Below, piece after piece: positions 23,646 to 27,462 of a stretch of 27,462 nucleotides of DNA. How positions within the stretch are numbered: the stretch's first letter is position 1; the number at the start of each line of letters is the position of its first letter. The notes beneath the pieces are model-generated. The model had not been told where the DNA came from. It saw nothing but the letters and a program-made list of their open reading frames with translations, and did not search any database. This DNA comes from an uncultured Clostridium sp. Its GTDB lineage: Bacteria; Bacillota; Clostridia; TANB77; CAG-465. The stretch covers positions 1 to 27,462 of the forward strand of contig USES01000012.1 of assembly GCA_900553785.1 (NCBI GenBank). The letters run 5' to 3'. A program made the position numbers and the translations under genes.

Positions 23646-23675
23646 ATTTCACAGTATATTGTGGCTCATTTCACA
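23646..23675 (+). promoter_or_regulatory. Candidate LytTR regulator site (two identical 8-mers 22 bp apart)
   Basis: ATTTCACA occurs at 23646-23653 and again at 23668-23675, 22 bases from start to start, the spacing of AgrA/VirR-class double sites. It lies in the 266-base space between agrB and the plus-strand gene at 23795. A plus-strand TATAAT at 23722-23727 is 46 bases downstream. The agrB -10 is about 94 bases away, so the plus-strand gene is the nearer target. Confidence 0.4.
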
Positions 23676-23794
23676 AGCACAAAAAATGAGTAAAAACAAG
23701 TAACATAAAATTTGTCCGTTGTATAATATATCTTAAAGAATGTTTAACGTATTTAGGATAAAAACACTTAATAGAAATTTTAAGGAGGTATTTT

Positions 23795-23956
23795 ATGAAT
23801 AATAATTGTTGTTCTTGCACTAATGATTATTCAAACATGTGTACTCAAACTGGTTGTTCAAATAATCCATGCAACACAGGAAATAACTGCTTCTTATGGA
23901 TAGTTATAGGAATAGTAATTTTAATTTTATTATTTTGTTTTAACGATAATTGTTAA
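23795..23956 (+). CDS. Cysteine-rich small membrane peptide
   Basis: 53 residues; AAGGAGG lies 8 bases before the ATG. The N-terminal 32 residues are N-, T- and S-rich with seven cysteines (5, 6, 8, 16, 21, 26, 32). A strongly hydrophobic helix FLWIVIGIVILILLFCF follows, with two more cysteines (48, 53) and a short FNDNC end. The look is that of small coat- or spore-associated peptides in Clostridia (a cysteine-rich head on a membrane helix), but I cannot name the family. Its promoter region contains the candidate LytTR site, so control by the agr circuit is possible. Confidence 0.72.
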   Translation: MNNNCCSCTNDYSNMCTQTGCSNNPCNTGNNCFLWIVIGIVILILLFCFNDNC

Positions 23957-24007
23957 CTTTTTAGATTATTTTTATACCTTTTGTTCATAATACATATAGG
24001 TGAAATT

Positions 24008-24631
24008 ATGGAACATAAGAATACAATTTTAACAATACTATTAGTAATGTTAATATCTTTAGCAATATTTGCTGTAATTAAATTAAACAAAACACCTTCA
24101 AGTGATAAGCGAAATTCCAATATATATAATGAGGAAAATGAAAGTAAAATAAAAATTGAAGAAAAAAAAGAAGAATTACCTAGATGTATCGCAAGTTTTA
24201 CCACAAATATAACATATCCAAATGAAGAGCGTACACACAACATAACAACTGGTTGCAAATACTTAAACTCCGTTGTAATTAAATCTGGTGAAACATTTTC
24301 GTTTAACGATACGTTAGGACCATTTAATGAAGCTCAGGGATATACTGAATCCACCGGTTTTGATTCTGATGGAAAAATAATTAAAATAGTAGGTGGCGGA
24401 ATTTGCCAGGTAAGTTCAACATTATACAATGCTGCTTTAATGGCTAAATTAGAAATAGTTGAAAGAAATGAACATAGCGCTCCTGTTGACTATGTCGCAC
24501 AAGGAAAAGATGCAACCATATGCTACCCATATGTGGATTTAAAGTTTAAAAACACGCTTGATTCGGATATTACAATTAAATCTAATTGTGATGGTGAAAA
24601 GGTAACTGTAGAGTTTGAAATAAATAAATAG
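24008..24631 (+). CDS. VanW family membrane-anchored protein
   Basis: 207 residues from the ATG at 24008, with AGGTG 6 bases upstream; an in-frame ATG nine codons earlier lacks a site. One transmembrane helix (about 8-25) is followed by a K/E-rich linker (30-58) and a VanW domain (60-205): SGETFSFNDTLGPF, IKIVGGGICQVSSTLYNAAL and ERNEHSAPVDYV with GKDAT. VanW proteins are extracytoplasmic; the domain is named from vancomycin-resistance clusters, but its function is not known, and sporulating Clostridia carry several unrelated to resistance. It is convergent with divIC. Confidence 0.9.
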   Translation: MEHKNTILTILLVMLISLAIFAVIKLNKTPSSDKRNSNIYNEENESKIKIEEKKEELPRCIASFTTNITYPNEERTHNITTGCKYLNSVVIKSGETFSFNDTLGPFNEAQGYTESTGFDSDGKIIKIVGGGICQVSSTLYNAALMAKLEIVERNEHSAPVDYVAQGKDATICYPYVDLKFKNTLDSDITIKSNCDGEKVTVEFEINK

Positions 24632-24658
24632 TGCTTCATGAAATACGAAGCACTATTT
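24626..24658. terminator. Bidirectional terminator overlapping both stop codons
   Basis: AAATAGTGCTTC (24626-24637) pairs perfectly with GAAGCACTATTT (24647-24658): 12 bp with a 9-base loop. The left arm contains the VanW gene stop (TAG) and the right arm contains the divIC stop on the other strand. T-rich DNA follows on each side. Confidence 0.88.
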
Positions 24659-24967
24659 ATTTACATCTATAAAAACTTTTTCATATGGTTTAATTAGTCC
24701 TAATTCACTTCTAGCAACATCTTCTATAAACTCAACTGTGTTAGCTTTAGTTTTAAGGGTATTTATTTCTTCTACTCTATCGTTCTCATTTTCTATTTTA
24801 GACTGTATATCTGCAATCTTGACATCATATTCATTTATGCTAAACTGCTGAGCAATAAATGTATATGCAAAATAAACAAGAAACACAACTAGAATAATTC
24901 TAACATAATCTAGTTCTATTTTCTTTTTTTTCTTTTTATCTTGTGAAACACTCCCTGCTCTTGGCAT
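24653..24967 (-). CDS. divIC: FtsB/DivIC-type cell-division (septum formation initiator) protein
   Basis: 104 residues: a lysine-rich cytoplasmic start, one transmembrane helix (about 22-42), a leucine-zipper-like coiled coil (45-75) and a C-terminal ARSELGLIKPYEKVF block, the DivIC/FtsB signature. GAAGGTG lies 4 bases before the ATG at 24967. The start is inside yabQ, overlapping it by 52 bases in another frame. The order yabP-yabQ-divIC matches B. subtilis. Confidence 0.92.
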   Translation of the reverse strand: MPRAGSVSQDKKKKKKIELDYVRIILVVFLVYFAYTFIAQQFSINEYDVKIADIQSKIENENDRVEEINTLKTKANTVEFIEDVARSELGLIKPYEKVFIDVNK

Positions 24968-25455
24968 ATCGCACCTTCTTTTGTTACCAATTTATTTTTC
25001 TTTTGAAATACATTTAAGTAACTAAAATTTATCACATTAAAAATTCTTTTGCAACATTTAATTACAATATTTTTAAAAAATTTTATTTGTTTTGCAAATA
25101 TTTGTCTAAATATATCTAATGGTATAAATATAAACGCAACTATACTATTAAATGCTTTAATCAAACCAATAAATATTTTTTCCATTTTATGACTTAGAGT
25201 GCTCATATATATGACTACTCCAAGTAATATTGAAAGAATTGAGTAAATTCTTATTCCATTTAAAGTACGCGTACACATTGTAACTACTAGAATAATACCC
25301 ACTATAATAAAATACAATATGTCTTGTATAGACACTACAAAATCTTTCGGCTTTTTTACTTTTCTAAGTGCCCTAAAAAAATCAAAAATTATACCATAAA
25401 TCACACCTACTAAAATGAATGTTAAAAATGAAATTGTTTCTTGATGCAACTCCAT
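24916..25455 (-). CDS. yabQ: Spore cortex protein YabQ
   Basis: 179 residues. It starts MELHQETISFLTFILVGVIYGIIFDFFRALRK, as in YabQ, with hydrophobic helices near 8-25, 42-62, 68-85 and 95-115, then a lysine-rich tail. In B. subtilis YabQ is a mother-cell membrane protein needed for cortex formation. The last 17 codons overlap the start of divIC. It follows yabP by 10 bases. Confidence 0.93.
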   Translation of the reverse strand: MELHQETISFLTFILVGVIYGIIFDFFRALRKVKKPKDFVVSIQDILYFIIVGIILVVTMCTRTLNGIRIYSILSILLGVVIYMSTLSHKMEKIFIGLIKAFNSIVAFIFIPLDIFRQIFAKQIKFFKNIVIKCCKRIFNVINFSYLNVFQKKNKLVTKEGAICQEQGVFHKIKRKKRK

Positions 25456-25465
25456 AATCTACCTT

Positions 25466-25741
25466 CTATTTAAATATTTTTCCAAACATTCCACCTTTTT
25501 TCTCTTGAACATTATCACTATATATAAGAGCTACTATTTTGCCCTCAACTATAAGTTCGTTATTGTCTAAATTCAATTTATTCATTTTTAAATCATTTCC
25601 CTTTATAGTTAGAATACCATCCTCAGTTTCGGCTAGTATCAATTCATCATCAAAGCTATGTATATCTAACACTCCAGTAATATTGGCTTTTTCCCTATTC
25701 TCCATTATAATATTATGATTTTTTAATTTTTTTTCCTCCAT
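25466..25741 (-). CDS. yabP: Sporulation protein YabP
   Basis: 91 residues with the YabP beta domain: EKANITGVLDIHSFDDELI, then TEDGILTIKGNDLKM and NELIVEGKIVALIYS, and a short basic end. YabP works with YabQ in forespore/cortex development. GAGGAGG lies 9 bases before the ATG and is paired in a hairpin (see 25752). Related in fold to YqfC at 20112. Confidence 0.93.
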   Translation of the reverse strand: MEEKKLKNHNIIMENREKANITGVLDIHSFDDELILAETEDGILTIKGNDLKMNKLNLDNNELIVEGKIVALIYSDNVQEKKGGMFGKIFK

Positions 25742-25751
25742 ATAAAGAAAC

Positions 25752-25786
25752 CTCCTCTGTATATATAAAATATATATTCAGAGGAG
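25752..25786 (-). promoter_or_regulatory. Hairpin that buries the yabP ribosome binding site
   Basis: On the minus strand CTCCTCTG (25786-25779) pairs with CAGAGGAG (25759-25752), extended after one A-A mismatch by six A-T pairs and a 5-base loop. The 3' arm contains most of the yabP AGGAGG site, and TTTCTTT follows, so it could equally be the terminator of the upstream thioredoxin-like gene, or both. Confidence 0.6.
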
Positions 25787-25805
25787 ACTAGTTTTATGCC
25801 TTAAA

Positions 25806-26417
25806 TTAACAACCTTTTTCATCATCACAGTTAGATATTTCTTTAAATAAATTACTTAACTTGTTTTCTAATATTTCTGTATTTTCCTTAGTATAATATT
25901 CTTCTAATTCCATTTTAGAAATCATACTTGTGTCATTATTGTGACCTATTATTTTCCCATCCTTTATAAAATACACATCGGGTACATACATTCTAGGAAT
26001 ACCTTCTTCATCTTCTTGCAAATAATCTTTTGTTAATTCCTGTACCTGTTTATAAAATTTAGTATTTTTACTTCTATCATATTTTATGTTGTAATATAAG
26101 ATTTCATTAACACCATATTCTTTTGCTATATCATTTAAAAGTTTTACATATGCTTGACACCATTTGCACTCAGGGAAACCAAAGAATACAACTGCTTTTT
26201 CAGAATCAAATGCACTTAACACTTCTTTCTTACTTGCATATTTATATATGTTGTCTTCTGAAACCTGTGTGTAATCTTTGCTAAATCTTATATTATCCGG
26301 AATACTAGAATCTTTAGTTACAATTTTTTTCCACACTAAGCAAACAACTACAAGCAATACAACAACAATTGTTATTTTAAGTAAAATTTTAAACCATTTT
26401 TTATTCAATATATCCAA
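25806..26417 (-). CDS. Membrane-anchored thioredoxin-like protein
   Basis: 203 residues from a TTG at 26417, chosen because AGGTG lies 6 bases upstream; a GTG three codons earlier overlaps that site. One transmembrane helix (about 10-30), then a thioredoxin fold outside the membrane: AVVFFGFPECKWC with the active CKWC pair (84-87), NEILYYNIKYDR and a cis-proline segment YVPDVYFIKDG. It resembles bacteriocin-transport-accessory-like thioredoxins. Two further cysteines lie near the C-terminus (NCDDEKGC). It has its own promoter and sits alone between yabP and the SUMF1 gene. Confidence 0.87.
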   Translation of the reverse strand: MDILNKKWFKILLKITIVVVLLVVVCLVWKKIVTKDSSIPDNIRFSKDYTQVSEDNIYKYASKKEVLSAFDSEKAVVFFGFPECKWCQAYVKLLNDIAKEYGVNEILYYNIKYDRSKNTKFYKQVQELTKDYLQEDEEGIPRMYVPDVYFIKDGKIIGHNNDTSMISKMELEEYYTKENTEILENKLSNLFKEISNCDDEKGC

Positions 26418-26444
26418 ATTTATCACCTATCTTTGATAAGTAAT

Positions 26445-26472
26445 AATATACCATATATTCTAATTATTTCAA
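26445..26472 (-). promoter_or_regulatory. Sigma-A promoter with extended -10
   Basis: On the minus strand TTGAAA (26472-26467), a 16-base spacer and TATATT (26450-26445), preceded by TGG as an extended -10. The start point near 26438 lies about 20 bases before the proposed TTG start of the thioredoxin-like gene. Confidence 0.6.
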
Positions 26473-26548
26473 TACTAAAAAAAGATTATTAAAATATTTT
26501 TATATTATAATTGTTTACATGTAACATTACTTTTACCATATACAAAAA

Positions 26549-26591
26549 AATTGAGTAAACTTCCTATTTTGCCTGAAAGTTTTACTCAATT
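26549..26591 (-). terminator. Rho-independent terminator after the SUMF1-type gene
   Basis: On the minus strand AATTGAGTAAAACTT pairs with AAGTTTACTCAATT (one bulged A), followed by seven T. It lies 18 bases after the stop codon of the gene ending at 26609. Confidence 0.85.
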
Positions 26592-26608
26592 CTATTACTT
26601 AATTTTTG

Positions 26609-27462
26609 TTATTTTATATAAAGTGCTGGACGGAAACCAAGTCCATTTTCTGCATTAGTCGCACTTCCACTTAAGCTACGATTGGATGTAGCTTGGCCAC
26701 TTTCAATTCCAACATCTTTAAAGCTACCCCCACGATTATTACGATATACCATCGAAGACGCTTCCATCGTCCATTCTCCCACATTTCCTGCTAAATCATA
26801 TATATTCTTAGCTTTCCACGCCTCATTACTACCAGTCATATAATTCATATCAGCACTACCTGCAAATGTACCATAATTGCCCCACGATTGTGAATTAGTA
26901 ATATTATGAGTTTCATCTGATACAAAATTCATTATCGTATCCCATTGTATTCCATAACATAATGTAGACACTACAGAACTGCTATTTTTATACATGTTTT
27001 TAGACAACTCAACTACTCCCTCGACATTTGATACACCATCTTTTGTCTGAGCTGATGTATCATTCGTAGCAGCTCCCCATGGCACATAATTATACACATA
27101 TGCTCCTTTTTTACTGACTACCTTATGAGCCACTGTGACACTTGTTCTTTCAGTCGTTGCCTCACCATCTCCCGCTTCAAAGCGAGCTATATAAAAGCCG
27201 TTATACTTTTGCACTGACTGCATCATTGCATAGTATTCTTGTTCCTCTGTTGCATATCCACCCGCATACGGTTCCGTGTAGTCTGAGTCAACTGTTCCTG
27301 TCATTTTATATATACCAGAACCACTTGAAGTTTCCTCTGCAGATCCTCTTTTAAACACAGATGTAAATCCTGTATCTAAACCATTTGTATCTTTTGTTCC
27401 TGTCGCTGTATATTCTACTGGAATCCATACAAATTGATTTCCTTCTTTATCTTCTATAACTA
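26609..27462 (-). CDS. SUMF1/FGE-fold surface protein, N-terminus outside the window
   Basis: 284 codons are visible and the frame is open to the right edge; there is no start. The visible part begins VIEDKEGNQFVWIPVEY, the usual opening of the SUMF1/formylglycine-generating enzyme domain. It continues with NGFYIARFEAG, GIQWDTIMNF, NIYDLAGNVGEWT, RGGSFKD and a final GLGFRPALYI, all hallmarks of the fold. The C-terminal active-site cysteines of true sulfatase-modifying enzymes are missing, so it is unlikely to make formylglycine; a binding or adhesin role in the C-type-lectin-like fold is more likely. In Clostridia such domains often sit on proteins with a prepilin leader; whether this one does cannot be seen here. 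Confidence 0.88.
   Translation of the reverse strand, partial: VIEDKEGNQFVWIPVEYTATGTKDTNGLDTGFTSVFKRGSAEETSSGSGIYKMTGTVDSDYTEPYAGGYATEEQEYYAMMQSVQKYNGFYIARFEAGDGEATTERTSVTVAHKVVSKKGAYVYNYVPWGAATNDTSAQTKDGVSNVEGVVELSKNMYKNSSSVVSTLCYGIQWDTIMNFVSDETHNITNSQSWGNYGTFAGSADMNYMTGSNEAWKAKNIYDLAGNVGEWTMEASSMVYRNNRGGSFKDVGIESGQATSNRSLSGSATNAENGLGFRPALYIK

Noticed and set aside
1..27462. CRISPR array, tRNA, rRNA, insertion sequence or prophage genes
   Set aside because: No regularly spaced repeats, no cloverleaf-like segments, and no transposase, integrase or phage structural proteins were recognised on either strand.

Overview
The window is AT-rich (roughly 30% GC by eye) DNA from an endospore-forming Gram-positive bacterium, most likely an uncultured member of the Clostridia. 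The evidence is the set of sporulation genes (spoVAC-spoVAD-spoVAE, yqfC-yqfD, yabP-yabQ, CotF-like coat genes), strong AGGAGG ribosome binding sites, a Gram-positive type IV pilus locus without a secretin, and an agr-type quorum-sensing locus. I see no rRNA, tRNA, CRISPR array or insertion sequence. No gene-free stretch exceeds 300 bases.

Layout. (1) 1-2821, minus strand: a large unknown protein (an ADP-ribosyltransferase-like N-terminus is possible), then pgeF, then the first codons of a gene that leaves the window. That gene carries a 13-G homopolymer right after its start. As read, the tract puts the gene out of frame; one more G would open it, so it is a candidate phase-variable switch. 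(2) 2961-5353, plus strand: spoVAC-spoVAD-spoVAE, then a two-gene CotF-like coat operon. The upstream regions of both units share the 12-mer ACTCATAATATT, which fits a forespore (sigma-G type) promoter. (3) 5449-17558, minus strand: a type IV pilus locus. In transcription order it holds an unknown membrane protein, a large minor pilin/adhesin, a second minor pilin, an Asp23 protein, a PilM-PilN fusion, PilO, a small anchored protein, the probable major pilin, a chimeric half-prepilin-peptidase/pilin protein, two more pilin-like proteins, PilB, PilT and PilC. (4) 17642-20438, minus strand: yqfC, yqfD, ybeY and dgkA, without the phoH and pgpH genes often found between them. DgkA carries a degenerate PAP2-like tail. 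(5) 20626-23528: an agr locus with convergent halves, agrA-agrC on the plus strand and agrB-agrD on the minus strand. The 36-codon agrD has a serine/threonine-rich, cysteine-free signal region. (6) 23795-24631, plus strand: a 53-codon cysteine-rich membrane peptide and a VanW-domain protein. (7) 24653-27462, minus strand: divIC/ftsB, yabQ, yabP, a membrane-anchored thioredoxin-like protein, and the C-terminal part of a SUMF1/FGE-fold protein that enters from the right edge.

How it fits together. Three programmes sit side by side. The first is spore formation: dipicolinate uptake by SpoVA, coat proteins, and the mother-cell proteins YqfC/YqfD and YabP/YabQ. The second is a surface fibre: a pilus with assembly and retraction motors and several minor pilins, one with a large adhesin-like tail. 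The third is cell-cell signalling through an agr circuit. The most notable points are the poly-G tract, the probable reading-frame break at the start of pgeF, the PilD-pilin chimera, the PilM-PilN fusion, the cysteine-less AgrD with 22-bp-spaced repeats nearby, and the pseudo-phosphatase tail on DgkA.
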